A DNA stretch of 64,000 nucleotides from Muscardinus avellanarius (Eukaryota; Chordata; Mammalia; Rodentia; Gliridae), in contig OY726560.1 of NCBI GenBank assembly GCA_963383645.1, positions 66,705,823 to 66,769,822 of the forward strand, read 5' to 3'. A program made the position numbers and the translations under genes. Shown in pieces: positions 10,538 to 20,159 of the stretch. The notes beneath the pieces are model-generated. The model did not search any database. It was not told the DNA's origin and was given only the letters and a program-made list of their open reading frames with translations. The first letter of the stretch is position 1; each line of letters starts with the position of its first letter.

Positions 10538-11340
10538 TAAATGACAACCTAAACGACCAGAATTGTACTCAGAATGCTTGGGAACCTTGGCATTCTCTAC
10601 TTGAAGCAGGTGGGGAGGGAAAGCCAACTCCAAGCATGGGCCCAGCCCGCCCTCTTCTCTTCCCACGCTGACCCCGCCCTGTGCCAGAACCTCCCTCCTC
10701 CTTCCCAGCCCATCTGTCCAAGCTCCATCCACGCCACTGGAAACAGCCTCTTGGCCAGACCTTCGTCCTAAGGCCCATACCTACAGAAGAGCCCACCTCT
10801 GCCACAAGACCTACTATAGAGGCCACCTACTCCCTGGACATGATCTTGGGATAATTTAGCAGGAAATTCAAGAGGCCTCAATACCCACTGGGTGGGCATT
10901 TCTTTGGCCAGATGGACTCTGTTTGTGGCCAGAATAGGTTAAGAGTGGGGCCCAGGGAAAGGCCCCTCTGGTCTCTGGAAAGAGCAGAGACGGGTGTGTG
11001 CAATCCATCTTGGCTAAAGCCTGACATGGTTATTATGGTGCTGGATTGTCACCATCATCATCGTCATCATCACCATCTGTAAGTATACCTAGGCAACCTT
11101 CAACTATTTCCCTATCATTGATGTGATAATCTTCAAGCCACAGAAACCAAATACCTACTATGCACCGTATTATATTTTATAGGGTTGAGCTTTTGAATAA
11201 ATATAACTAATAAGACACTTTTCAAATGGTTTATTTGGGCTTTAATTGAACCTGCAACCTAATTAATTATGATTTTTCACCTATTGCCTCTTATAACAAA
11301 GTTTTGTTCCCATCATAAATAAGGAGAAAAGGAAATGAAC
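10538..11340. other. Unassigned non-coding sequence
   Basis: GC-rich at first, then AT-rich, with a short (CAT)n-like run at about 11048-11077. No family recognised. Confidence 0.45.
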
Positions 11341-11757
11341 AAGCCTGGCCTGGTGGCACACACCTATAATCCCAGTACTTAGAAGGCTGAGACTGGAAGA
11401 TCACAAGTTTGAGGACAGCCTCAGCAACTTAGTGAGACTCTCAGCAATCTAGCAAGACCTGTTTCATTTTTTTCCTTCTTTTTTTTTTTTTGTGGGCTAT
11501 ACTCCCAGACCTATTTTATATTTTATTTGGAAACACGGTCTCATTAAGTTGCTGAGAGCCTCACTAAGAAGCTGAGGCTGGCTTCAAACCTGTATAATCC
11601 TCCTGTCTCAGCCTCCCAAGAGCTGGGATTACAAGCGTGCGCCACCACGCCCGGCTCAAGACCCTGTTTCAAAACAAAAAAATAAAAAGGGCTGGGATGG
11701 TGGCTCAGAGGCAGAATGCTCCTGGGATCATTTTCTAATACACCCCCCCAAAAAAGA
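11341..11757 (+). mobile_element. Composite SINE, O type, split by a minus-strand SINE
   Basis: The left half ends at gcaagacctgtttca and the right part resumes at caagaccctgtttcaaaac. The repeated phrase is the intruder's TSD. A poly-C/A tail ends the element. Confidence 0.85.
11467..11656 (-). mobile_element. SINE, G type, nested and lacking the tRNA end
   Basis: Starts with a T-run and then the tail part of the tRNA half (gggctatactcccagaccta). It ends gccaccacgcccggct and is inserted in the linker of the older SINE. Confidence 0.87.
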
Positions 11758-12153
11758 AATGAACAGTGTTGCTAACACTAAAAAGTATTCCCTATCTACT
11801 TAAAGCAAGACCAGTGATGTTTGAGGGTTGTTGAAAAGCATATCAAAGAAAGTAACAACTAACCAGAGGCTTGCACATTTCAGTGATAAATTTTATGGAA
11901 CAAGAAGGAAAAGTTCCTACTCTGCCCATCCAGTCTCCCTCCCACAGAAAACCACTGGCCCCATTCTACATCTCTCCCAAAGTTGTTCCCTCCTGTGCCA
12001 TTTGCCCTACATGCAGCTCCTTTTGGAGGTCAAGAGGGTGGTTACCAAAACTTGGGCCATATCAGCATATTTGCTTTTATTTGTTTAGTAATATATTGTG
12101 GGTATCTTTTCAGGTGAATATATTTTCAGGTAAGCAGAACTACCTTTTCTTTC
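11758..12153. other. Unassigned non-coding sequence
   Basis: No repeat family or gene recognised. Confidence 0.45.
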
Positions 12154-12202
12154 CTCTCTCTCTCTCTCTATCTCTATCTCTATCTCTATCTCTATCTCTC
12201 TC
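12154..12202. repeat. (TC)n/(TATCTC)n microsatellite
   Basis: Pyrimidine-rich hexamer-like repeat at the 3' edge of the following minus-strand SINE. Confidence 0.88.
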
Positions 12203-12315
12203 TGGGGATGGAACCCAGCCTTGCTAAGTTGTCAAGGCTGGCTTCAAACCTGAGATCTTCCTGTCACAGCCTCCCAAGTACCGGGGTTACAAGTGTGTGC
12301 CACCACACCTGACTT
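12203..12315 (-). mobile_element. Composite SINE, internally deleted
   Basis: The first part of the tRNA half (ctggggatggaacccag) is joined directly to the 7SL half, so the linker is lost. Confidence 0.78.
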
Positions 12316-12449
12316 ATTTTTTTATTTTGAAACAGATTCTCAATAAATTGCGGAGGGTCTCACTGAATTGCTGAAGCTGGACTTGAATCTGTGACCCACA
12401 TGTCTCTGCTTCCCATGTACATTACAGGCATGTATCCCATTTCCAGCTT
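12316..12449 (-). mobile_element. SINE fragment, old
   Basis: Linker and 7SL half only (ttttgaaacagattctcaat), strongly diverged. Confidence 0.7.
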
Positions 12450-12498
12450 TATCTTTTAAATTTTTGCCTGTCTGAGAGATTAAAATTTTTCTTTTTCA

Positions 12499-12628
12499 AG
12501 CCAGGCGTGGTGGCACACGATTGTAATCCTCGTGCTTGGGAGACTGAGACAGCAGGATCACACGGGTTCAAAACCAGCCTCAGCTACTTAGTGAGGCTTT
12601 CAGCAACTTAGTGAGACCCTGTTCTAAA
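12499..12628 (+). mobile_element. SINE left half
   Basis: The 7SL half runs from gccaggcgtggtggcaca to gagaccctgttctaaat and then passes into AT repeats where the tRNA half should be. Confidence 0.82.
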
Positions 12629-12690
12629 TATATATATATTTATATATATATTTATATTTACATATAAATATATATATAAATATATATATA
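12629..12690. repeat. AT-rich microsatellite
   Basis: Degenerate (AT)n/(TATAAA)n between a plus-strand SINE left half and a minus-strand SINE piece. Confidence 0.85.
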
Positions 12691-12793
12691 TACTCTCAGA
12701 CCTACTTTATACTTTATTTGGAAACAGGGTCTCACTAAGTTGCTGAGAGGCTCACTAAGTAGCCTAGGCTGGCTTTGAACCTGTGTGATCCTC
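12691..12793 (-). mobile_element. SINE fragment, G type
   Basis: Linker and most of the 7SL half (ggaaacagggtctcactaag). It stops at gtgtgatcctc, directly at the palindrome. Confidence 0.82.
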
Positions 12794-12824
12794 TATATAG
12801 CTGAGGCTATATATATAGCCTCAG

Positions 12825-12831
<7 letters not shown>
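12794..12831. repeat. Perfect 38-bp palindrome
   Basis: Arms atatagctgaggctatat (12795-12812) and atatagcctcagctatat (12813-12830) are exact reverse complements with no spacer, and one further pair extends them. The core gctgaggct is a SINE phrase. Confidence 0.93.
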
Positions 12832-12864
<33 letters not shown>

Positions 12865-12920
12865 ATATAAATATATATATATAAATATATATTTTTATAT
12901 ATTTATAAATATATAAATAT
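12822..12920. repeat. (AT)n microsatellite
   Basis: Long AT alternation followed by degenerate TATAAA-like repeats. Confidence 0.9.
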
Positions 12921-13313
12921 ATCACGCACGTATCAAGTGCTACGGTTAGCCCCTCTCTGAGAAGGCTAAATTTGGGGCCATAGAACTTAAGGCACAACAT
13001 TAATTTTATGAAGACAGGAGTCAGGGAAGGGAGCAAAAGTAAAAGCACCTCAGTCTTTGCCCTTCTTAAGAAGTGAGTCCAAGTCGTTATTTTTTTATTA
13101 TAACTTTGATAATTAAACAGACTTAAGAAGTTATTGTGAATTGCCTTATAGTGACTATTAGTAAAATTAAAAACAGATTTTTCCATTCCAAATTATTACA
13201 AAATTCAAGAGAAAACAAAGTTGTGCTTATACCGAAAAGAGAATTTGATTTAAAAGAAATTAAGGAAAGCAAAAGCAAAACCACAAAATAATATGACAAT
13301 GCTCAGAACAATT
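12921..13313. other. Unassigned non-coding sequence
   Basis: AT-rich, with no family recognised. Confidence 0.45.
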
Positions 13314-13327
13314 AAAAAGTCTTATGA

Positions 13328-13532
13328 GGCCGGGCGTGGTGGCGCACGCTTGTAATCCCCGCGCTTGGGAGGCGGAGACAGGAGGATCGCGCAGGTTCGA
13401 AGCCAGACGCGCTGGCTTAGGAGACCCTGTTTCTCAATAAAAATATAAAATAGGTCTGGGAGTGTAACCCAGAGGTAAAAGGGCTTCCAGGAACCCCAGT
13501 ACCACCAAAAAATAAAAAAATAATAAATAAAT
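13328..13532 (+). mobile_element. Composite SINE, S type, with 14-bp TSD
   Basis: TSD aaaaagtcttatga at 13314-13327 and 13533-13546. The element begins exactly at ggccgggcgtggtggcgc and ends in an (AAT)-rich tail. It is a well-preserved, young-looking copy. Confidence 0.94.
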
Positions 13533-13742
13533 AAAAAGTCTTATGAAAGGGCAAGGTTTGTGGGAGTATCCATTGGTACAGCCACTTTGTAAAACTGAAA
13601 GCAGAGTCTTTAAACCTAAAAATATGTACATCCTGTGGCCCCTCAATTCCACCTCAAGGTATAGGCCAAACAAAAAATACACATATTAGTTTACCAAAAT
13701 GCATGCAAAAGAATGTAGCAGCTCTATTTAAGAATGCCTTAA

Positions 13743-13937
13743 GCCAGGCATGGTGACGTACACTTGTAATTCCAGTACTTGGAGCTATGACAGGAGGATT
13801 GCAGTTCACTGCCAGCCTCAGCAACTTAGTGAAGCCCTCCACAACTTAGTGAGACCTTGTTTCAAAAATAAAATAAAATAGGGCTGAGAGTGTGCCCATG
13901 GGTTCAATCCCCAGTACCACAAAATAACATTTTTAAA
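13743..13937 (+). mobile_element. Composite SINE, C type, with deletion
   Basis: The 7SL half is complete. The tRNA half lacks box A (gagtgtgcccatgggttcaatc). Confidence 0.82.
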
Positions 13938-13949
13938 AAGGATAGCTTT

Positions 13950-14090
13950 GCCAGGCATGGAGGAGCACGCTTGTAATCCCAGTACTTGGTAGGCTGAGAC
14001 AGGAGGATCTCAGTTTGCAGACAGCCTCAGCTACTTAGTGAGGCCCTCTGCAACTCAGTGAGACCCTGTTTTAAAATAAAGAATAAATAA
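13950..14090 (+). mobile_element. SINE left half in a tandem SINE run
   Basis: Ends in aaataaagaataaataa, directly before the next SINE. Its own tRNA half is not seen afterwards. Confidence 0.82.
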
Positions 14091-14308
14091 GCCAGGCGTG
14101 GTGGTGCATGATTGTAATCTCAGCATTCAGGAGGCTGAGACCTGAAGATCGCGTTTTGCAGACAGCCTCAGCTACTTAGTGAGGCCCTCTGCAACTCAGT
14201 GAGACCCTGTTTCAAAATAAAGAATAAAAAACAGGGCAGGGGGTATAGCTCAAAGGTCAAATGTCACTGGGTTCCATCCCCAGACTCACACACACACAAA
14301 AAAAAAAA
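14091..14308 (+). mobile_element. Composite SINE, C type, tandem
   Basis: Complete, and flanked on both sides by aagaataaataa (14079-14090 and 14309-14320), which serves as its TSD. Confidence 0.87.
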
Positions 14309-14320
14309 AGAATAAATAAG

Positions 14321-14540
14321 CCGGGTGTGGTGGCACACACTTGTAATCCCCATGCTTGGTAGGCTGAGACAGGAGGATCACACAGGTTCAAAGCCAGCCT
14401 AGGCTACTTAGTGATCCTCTCAGCAACTTAGTGAGACCCTGTTTCCAAATAAAGTATAAAGTAGGTCTGAGAGTATAGCCTAGAGGTAGAAAAGCCCCTG
14501 GGTTTCGCCCCAGTACCACAATAAATAAACAAACAAACAG
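14321..14540 (+). mobile_element. Composite SINE, G type, tandem
   Basis: Third SINE of the run. It starts directly after the second aagaataaataa and ends in an (AAAC)n-like tail. Confidence 0.87.
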
Positions 14541-15377
14541 CTTCACTACCACCAAAGAAGGACGTACCTCAGGAAGCACACGGGGACGTAAGCCTTCCCC
14601 TCGTCCCAGTGTGTGCACCGCACCACGCAAGCTCAACCTGGAGCTCACCTGGGCACACAGGACACCCCCACGGTCTGGGAGACATGGGCCCCAGGTGCGA
14701 TGCGCAGGCGTAACCTGGATGCACCTTGACAACTAACATCACCTCCTTACGACCCAAGGACTCTGGCTCTCACACCTGCAGACCCTTGAGCAGCGTCGAC
14801 CGTCAGGGAGCAGCGCCATTCCCACCACCAATAGAGAGGCTTAATATTGACGTGGCCAGCTGGACCGGCCCCTTGGGCAACTCCTCCCTTTTGGGCAACT
14901 CCTCCCTTTCTGTTCTGATGAAAACCACCTGCTGATCCTCGTGGCGTGGTAAGCTCTAACTAGCCAAAGCTGAGGATTTGGTTCTGGTCTCTTACGGCGT
15001 CCTGCTCACCATCCAACGACATTAGTGGTGTCTGGACTCAGAAGCAAAAGGTCCACGCGGTCCCACGACCAACAGACTGCACGACTGCTTTTCAGGTTGT
15101 ATTAACTAACCTCAACTTCTCAGTCCTCGTCCTGTCTTCTCCCCTCTCTCAGCCCTAGCAAGTAGGCGAGGCTACAATGATTTCCCAGCCATTATGTTGT
15201 GTGACATATTAATGAATAGAGTCAGATGCCCTGGTTACAATTGCAAAAAAAAATGTTCTCGAAATGACTGCGACCATATTTTGGCTGTTTCTACAATATA
15301 TGTCTGCTGAGAACACAAATCAACTAAGCAAAAATTAGGAAGGTCTTGGAAATTTGAGCCTTATATTCTTTTTTTCC

Positions 15378-15383
<6 letters not shown>
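14541..15383. other. Unassigned GC-rich then AT-rich sequence
   Basis: No gene recognised. A direct repeat of the phrase ttgggcaactcctccctt occurs at 14873-14907. The pyrimidine/GC texture recalls an LTR, but I cannot assign a family. Confidence 0.4.

Positions 15384-15440
<57 letters not shown>
15384..15440. repeat. (AT)n microsatellite
   Basis: About 55 bp of pure AT alternation at the 3' tail of the next minus-strand SINE. Confidence 0.93.
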
Positions 15441-15441
<1 letters not shown>

Positions 15442-15642
15442 CGGTACTGGGGATGAAACCCAAGGGCATTCTACCTCCCAGCTATACCCCCAGCCCTATT
15501 TTATATTCTTTATTTTGAAACAGGGTCTCACTGAGTTACAAAAAACCTCACTAAGTAGCTGAGGCTGTCCTCAAGCCGCAATCCTCCTGTTTCAGCCTCC
15601 CAAATGCTGGAATTACAAGTGTGCACCACCACACCTGGCTCT
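15441..15642 (-). mobile_element. Composite SINE, C type
   Basis: Complete, from the tRNA half (ggtactggggatgaaaccca) to caccaccacacctggct. Confidence 0.88.
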
Positions 15643-15782
15643 ATAAATAATTTTGCTAGTAAAATGTCTGGCACATGATAACAACCATACACATGAGATT
15701 ATACAACATGGACACAAAACAACAAAGGACAGTATGAACAGATGCCACGAGGGCATCAAGGTTTAGAGTTTTCATACAGATT
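15643..15782. other. Unassigned spacer
   Basis: Short stretch between SINEs with nothing recognisable. Confidence 0.45.
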
Positions 15783-15993
15783 TTTATTTTGTAGTGGTAC
15801 TGGGGATGGAACCCAGAGGCATTCTACCTTCAAGCCATACCCCTAAACCTATTTTAATGCTTTTATTTGAAAATAGAGTCTCACTAAATTGCAGATGGCC
15901 TAAGTTGCTGAGACTGGCTTTGAACCTGCGATCCTCATGTCTCAGCCTCCCAAGTGCTGGTATTACAAGTACTGGTATCACTATGCCTGGCTC
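15783..15993 (-). mobile_element. Composite SINE, O type
   Basis: Complete but diverged. The 7SL end reads tatcactatgcctggctc. Confidence 0.83.
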
Positions 15994-16052
15994 GGACAGA
16001 TTTTAAGATAACTATCTTCAAAGAGATTAAAAGGCAAGATTGAAATTTTGGG

Positions 16053-16266
16053 AGCCGGGCGTGGTGGTGCACACTTGTAATCTCAGAATTCGGGAGGCTG
16101 AGACCAGAGGATTGCAATTCACAGACAGCCACAGCTACTTAGTGAGGCCCTCCACAACTTAGTGAGACCCTGTTTCAAAATAAGGAATAAAAAATAGGGC
16201 AGGGGTGTAGCTCAGAGGTAGAATTCCCCTGGGTTCCATCCCCAGACCCGAAAAAAAAAAAAAAAA
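16053..16266 (+). mobile_element. Composite SINE, C type
   Basis: Complete, from gagccgggcgtggtggtg to cccagacccg plus an A-tail. Confidence 0.9.
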
Positions 16267-16569
16267 TTGGGGGCAGAAAAAATGGAAGCCTTTTATAAAA
16301 TGGAAATTATAGAACTCAAAATTTTAAAAACTGAAATTAAGGACTTAATGGATCAAGTTTAATAACAAATAAAATAAAATTTAGCCTGGAAGTTAGATTA
16401 GGAGAAAATTCCAGATTGAGGCACAGAGGGGAAAAAAAAAAAAGAGGAAAACATAGGTGAGAGGGAAAGAGAGAGAGAATTCAACAAAGACTAACATGTT
16501 ATCAAAGTTCTAAAAGAGAAAATAAGGAAGGGGGAGGGGCAGAAACATTATTTAAAGAGATAATTGTTT

Positions 16570-16972
16570 AGCCAGGCATGGTAGTGCACACCTGTAATCC
16601 CAGTAGCTGGGAGGCTGAGACAAGAGGATCCCAGGTTCAAGGCCAGCCTCAGCAACTTAGTGACACCCTCAGCAACTGAGTGAGTCCCTGTTTTAAAATA
16701 AAAAAATAAGCCGGGCGTGGTGGCGCACGCTTGCAATCCCTGCGCTTGGGAGGCAGAGACAGGGGGGTCGTGCTGGTTCGGAGTCAGCCTTGCTGGCTTA
16801 AGAGACCCTGTTTCCAAATAAAAATATAAAATAGGTCTGGGAGTGTAGCCCAGAGGTAGAAGGGCTTCCAGGAACCCCAGTACCACCATAAAATAAAATA
16901 AAATAAAATAATAAAATAGAACTGGAGATATAGATCAGAAGCCAAATACCCCTGGTTCAATCTGAGGGGGGG
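16570..16972 (+). mobile_element. Composite SINE, O type, host of a younger SINE
   Basis: Left half at 16570-16708. The right half (aactggagatatagatcaga) resumes after 16905. Confidence 0.83.
16709..16905 (+). mobile_element. Composite SINE, S type, nested in a SINE linker
   Basis: Runs from gccgggcgtggtggcgca to cagtaccacc plus an (AAAAT)n tail. It is inserted in the host's A-rich linker. Confidence 0.9.
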
Positions 16973-17033
16973 GGGAATTTTTAAAAACACAAATGGTAGA
17001 TAGATTCAAAGACCTTTAAAAGTTCAAAGTGGA

Positions 17034-17268
17034 TTTTTTTTCTTTTTTTTTTTTTGGCAGTAATGGGGATTGAACCAAGGGGCATTCTACCTCTGAACTA
17101 CATCCCAGCCATATATATTTATTTTTTATTATTCTTTATTTTGAAACAGGGTCTCACTAAGTCACAGAGGACCTCACAAGTTGCTGAGGCTGGCTGTGAA
17201 TTGGCAATCCTCCTTGTCTTAGCCCCCCAAGTATTTGGATTACAAGTGTGCGCCACCACACCCAACTC
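17034..17268 (-). mobile_element. Composite SINE, C type
   Basis: T-run first, then a complete element ending gccaccacacccaactc. Confidence 0.86.
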
Positions 17269-17310
17269 GAAGTGTTTTTTTGTTTTTGTTTTTTGTTTTT
17301 TAAGAAACGA

Positions 17311-17530
17311 GGGAGCCAGGTGTGGTAGCGCACACTTGTAATCCCAGCATTTGGGAGGCTGAGACAGGAGGATCACAGTTCACGGACAGCCTCAGCTACT
17401 TAGTGAGGCCCTTCGCAACTCAGTGAGACCCTGTTTCAAAATAAAGAATAAAATACAGGGCTAGGGGTATACCTTGGAGGTAGAATGCCCTTGGGTTCCC
17501 TCTCCAGTACCGAAAAAAGTAAAAAATAAA
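17311..17530 (+). mobile_element. Composite SINE, C type
   Basis: Complete, with both halves and an A-rich tail. Confidence 0.87.
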
Positions 17531-17534
17531 TAGG

Positions 17535-17655
17535 AAAAAAAATAGGCCTGGGGGTGTGGCTTGGAGGTACAATGTTCCTGGGTTCCATCCCCAGTACTGC
17601 AAAAAAAAAAAAGAAAGAAAGAAAAAGAAAAAAAAAGAAAAGAAAAGAAAAAGAA
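17535..17655 (+). mobile_element. Orphan SINE tRNA half
   Basis: Only the tRNA-derived unit is present (gcctgggggtgtggcttgga to cagtactgc), with an (AAAG)n-rich tail. It is probably the right part of a SINE interrupted by the preceding copy. Confidence 0.8.
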
Positions 17656-17680
17656 TAAAGGTCAAACAAGGAAATTTTTA

Positions 17681-17906
17681 TTTATTTATTTATTTATTCA
17701 TTCATTCATTCATTCATTCATTGTGGTACTGGGGTTCCTGGAAGCCCTTCTACCTCCAGGCTACACTCCCAGACCTATTTTTACATTTTTATTTGGAGAC
17801 AGGGTCTCCTAAGCCAGCGCGCACGGCTGGCTTTGAACCTGAGTGATCCTCCTGTCTCCGCCTCCCAAGCGCGGGGATTACAAGCGTGCACCACCATGCC
17901 CGACTT
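17681..17906 (-). mobile_element. Composite SINE, S type, with 17-bp TSD
   Basis: TSD aaacaaggaaattttta at 17664-17680 and 17907-17923. The tail is (TTTA)n/(TTCA)n. Confidence 0.93.
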
Positions 17907-17923
17907 AAACAAGGAAATTTTTA

Positions 17924-18425
17924 AATAAACTGAAGTAATTTTATCACTAGAAGCCCATGACTAGTGAAAATCCTGAGGGTTCTTAGGGAAGGACAGACGA
18001 TGAAAAGTTGGAGACTGGAGAAGGGATAAGGGATGATGGAGATAGCAGCTCTATGGGTGAACCTAAATGAACATCAATACAGAGAGCAATAGACCTTTAG
18101 GGCTTAAATACATTTTAAAAATCCCTAACAACAATAGCAAAAGGTTAGGCGATAGAGGAAATAGAAATAAGGTATTCTAAGGTCCTTGGCCTGCCCGAAA
18201 AGAGGTCAAAGTACCAATTCATATTAGACTTTGAAAAGTAAAAGTGGATGCTGTTCTTATTAGGATAATGACCTAGGGACTCCAGGACACCACAAAAAAA
18301 TGCACAATTAAATGTACATAATTTCCAAGCTAATGGAGGGATAAATGGAATAATGAAAAATCTTGTCAATCTAAGAAATGGACAAAAAAGGAACATAAAA
18401 CAGGCTGAAGAAAGAGAATGTACTT
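17924..18425. other. Unassigned non-coding sequence
   Basis: AT-rich. No repeat or gene recognised. Confidence 0.45.
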
Positions 18426-18443
18426 AATAAGAAGGTATATCTA

Positions 18444-19237
18444 GGATTTCCGGGAAGATGGCGACCGAGAAAAGCGGGGCTTAAGAGCCCCACTAACAAC
18501 CAATCTTCATTACCACAAAATCAGTGCCTTTCATAGCCAGAAAACACCATCACCAGAGAAACAAAAAAAATCACCAGGCTCCAGAGAGAAAGAGGACTGA
18601 GAACAGAGCTCAGAGCCACAGAGGAGATACACCGGCCTCACGCCCGAGGATGCAGCAGCAGCGCCATACTGCCAGCGGCAGCGGCAAATTCACCGGGCGG
18701 CTACAGCAAGCCGAGGTGAGCCGTTGCGGAACAGCCAGGCGGGATTTCTCGCCGCAGGTAAAATCTAAAGCTCTCAGTGGCTGAGCTCAGCACACGCCGC
18801 AGGGATTCAGAGTGGAAATCAAAACCAAGAAGAAATACGCCAGCCTCATGGCCGAGGGCATAGCAGCGGCGCCATATTGCCACCGGCGGCAGCAGCAGAG
18901 AATTCACCGAATCCAGTACAGCTACATCTGCGTACTCAAGAACAGTGAGTCAAATTGCGGGCCACAGAGGAGAAATCCCAGTACTGTACTCCCTGGGACT
19001 TGACCCAGTGGGGGAGGGGCGGTGGCAGAGATATCACACCATAGGAGAACGTGCAACCTGGCACCCCCCACAGTCTAAAGCAGCCTCTATGGACTCTCTG
19101 GGTCGGAGACTCTGTGATACAACCCAGTAAAGGAGTAGTGGGGTCTGAGATACTACTGACTTGAGATCCAGAACACCTTAAGTGAAGTCATAGTGACCCA
19201 AGGGAAGAACCCAGAGAAGGCACAAACTTCCGAATTC
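18444..19237 (+). promoter_or_regulatory. 5' UTR/promoter of the HAL1-like element
   Basis: A YY1-like aagatggcga lies at 18455-18464, close to the first base, as in human L1 where YY1 fixes the start site. Two related blocks, about 18625-18694 and 18831-18908, repeat the phrases gcgccatactgcc/gcgccatattgcc and end in aaattcacc/gaattcacc. This suggests a promoter built from roughly 200-bp monomers. Confidence 0.6.
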
Positions 19238-20155
19238 ATGGGAAAGAGGAATAACACTGGAGCAATGAATGCCCACAACCCCACAACATCAGAACCCGAT
19301 AAAACAGAAAATCAGAGATTTCTAGAAGATCAAATCAGGAAAATAACTGTAGATATAATAGAGGTGCTTCGAAAAGAACTCAGAGAGAGCCAAAAAGAGA
19401 TAAAGGATGCAATTAATGAAGTAAAGGCCTCAATTCAAAGCACAAACAACCAATTAGACCACATGGAGAACAGAATCTCGCTCTTAGAAGATGAGCAATC
19501 CAAAAATGAACGCATAGTTTCTAATCTAGGAAAAAATATCCGACAGCAGGAATCTGATATTGAAGAAATATGGGCCCATTTTAAGAGAGCTAACCTAAGA
19601 ATAATTGGAATAGAGGAGGGAAAAGAAAGTGAAACCAAAGGGATCAACAATCTCTTCAAGGAAGTAATAGCAGAAAATTTTCCAAACATAGAGCAAGAGG
19701 TTGATACACAGGTCCAGGAAACTTATAGAACTCCCTTTAGACAGGATCGGAGAAGAGGATCCCCACGCCACATAATTGTCAAAATGACCAATGTGGAAGC
19801 CAAGCAGAGAATCTTAAAGGCAACAAAAACAAAGGGCCAAGTGACATTCAGAGGCAAACCAATTAGAATCACTCCAGACTTCCCAAACCAAGTCATGAGA
19901 GCCAGAAGGGCTTGGAGTAACACATTCCAAACTCTGAAAGAAAACAACTTCCAGCCAAAAATTTCCTACCCAGCAAAACTTTCTATCAAATTAGATGGAG
20001 AAATAAGAAGCTTCCATGACAAACAGAAACTGAAGGAATTTATGTCTTCAAAACCAGCACTAGAGAAAATACTCAAAGAGATTAACTACAAAGAAGAAAT
20101 AGGTAACACACACCAGAACCAGAGAAACAAGAGTTTCCATCCAACAGACAACTAA
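19238..20155 (+). CDS. L1 ORF1p-like RNA-binding protein (intact, 305 aa)
   Basis: Encodes an L1 ORF1p, the nucleic-acid chaperone that forms trimers and coats L1 RNA. The first ATG of the frame (MGKRNNTGAMNAHN) is at 19238; a GTG further upstream at 19193 is unlikely to be used. In order the protein has a polar N-terminus (residues 1-35) and a coiled coil (about 40-125, with LRKELRESQKEIKDA and NRISLLEDEQSK). The RRM follows from about residue 127 (NLRIIGIEEGKE) to about 220, including TYRTPFRQDRRRGSPRHII. The C-terminal domain contains VTFRGKPIRITPDFP and the region ending LEKILKEINYKEE. It has no stop or frameshift over the normal ORF1 length, which is unusual beside the broken ORF1 at 41.5 kb. 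Retained coding capacity suggests recent activity or selection. Confidence 0.88.
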   Translation: MGKRNNTGAMNAHNPTTSEPDKTENQRFLEDQIRKITVDIIEVLRKELRESQKEIKDAINEVKASIQSTNNQLDHMENRISLLEDEQSKNERIVSNLGKNIRQQESDIEEIWAHFKRANLRIIGIEEGKESETKGINNLFKEVIAENFPNIEQEVDTQVQETYRTPFRQDRRRGSPRHIIVKMTNVEAKQRILKATKTKGQVTFRGKPIRITPDFPNQVMRARRAWSNTFQTLKENNFQPKISYPAKLSIKLDGEIRSFHDKQKLKEFMSSKPALEKILKEINYKEEIGNTHQNQRNKSFHPTDN

Positions 20156-20159
20156 GATT

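Noticed and set aside
13434..13682. Repeated reading frames with WYWGSWKPFYL- and FYLETGS-like peptides on both strands across the window
   Set aside because: These are translations of the S- and G-type SINEs (for example 13.4, 16.6, 17.6, 23.6, 51.5 and 63.6 kb), not genes.
13950..14540. CRISPR-like array (regular repeats with spacers)
   Set aside because: The units are tandem SINE insertions over 200 bp long in mammalian DNA, not short direct repeats with unique spacers.
14810..15080. LTR R-U5 region
   Set aside because: The texture is suggestive, but I found no ends, TSD, TATA/polyadenylation pair or family wording to support it.
19193..19237. Upstream GTG start for the HAL1-like ORF1
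   Set aside because: Vertebrate translation normally starts at ATG, and the ATG at 19238 gives the usual MGK-type ORF1 start.
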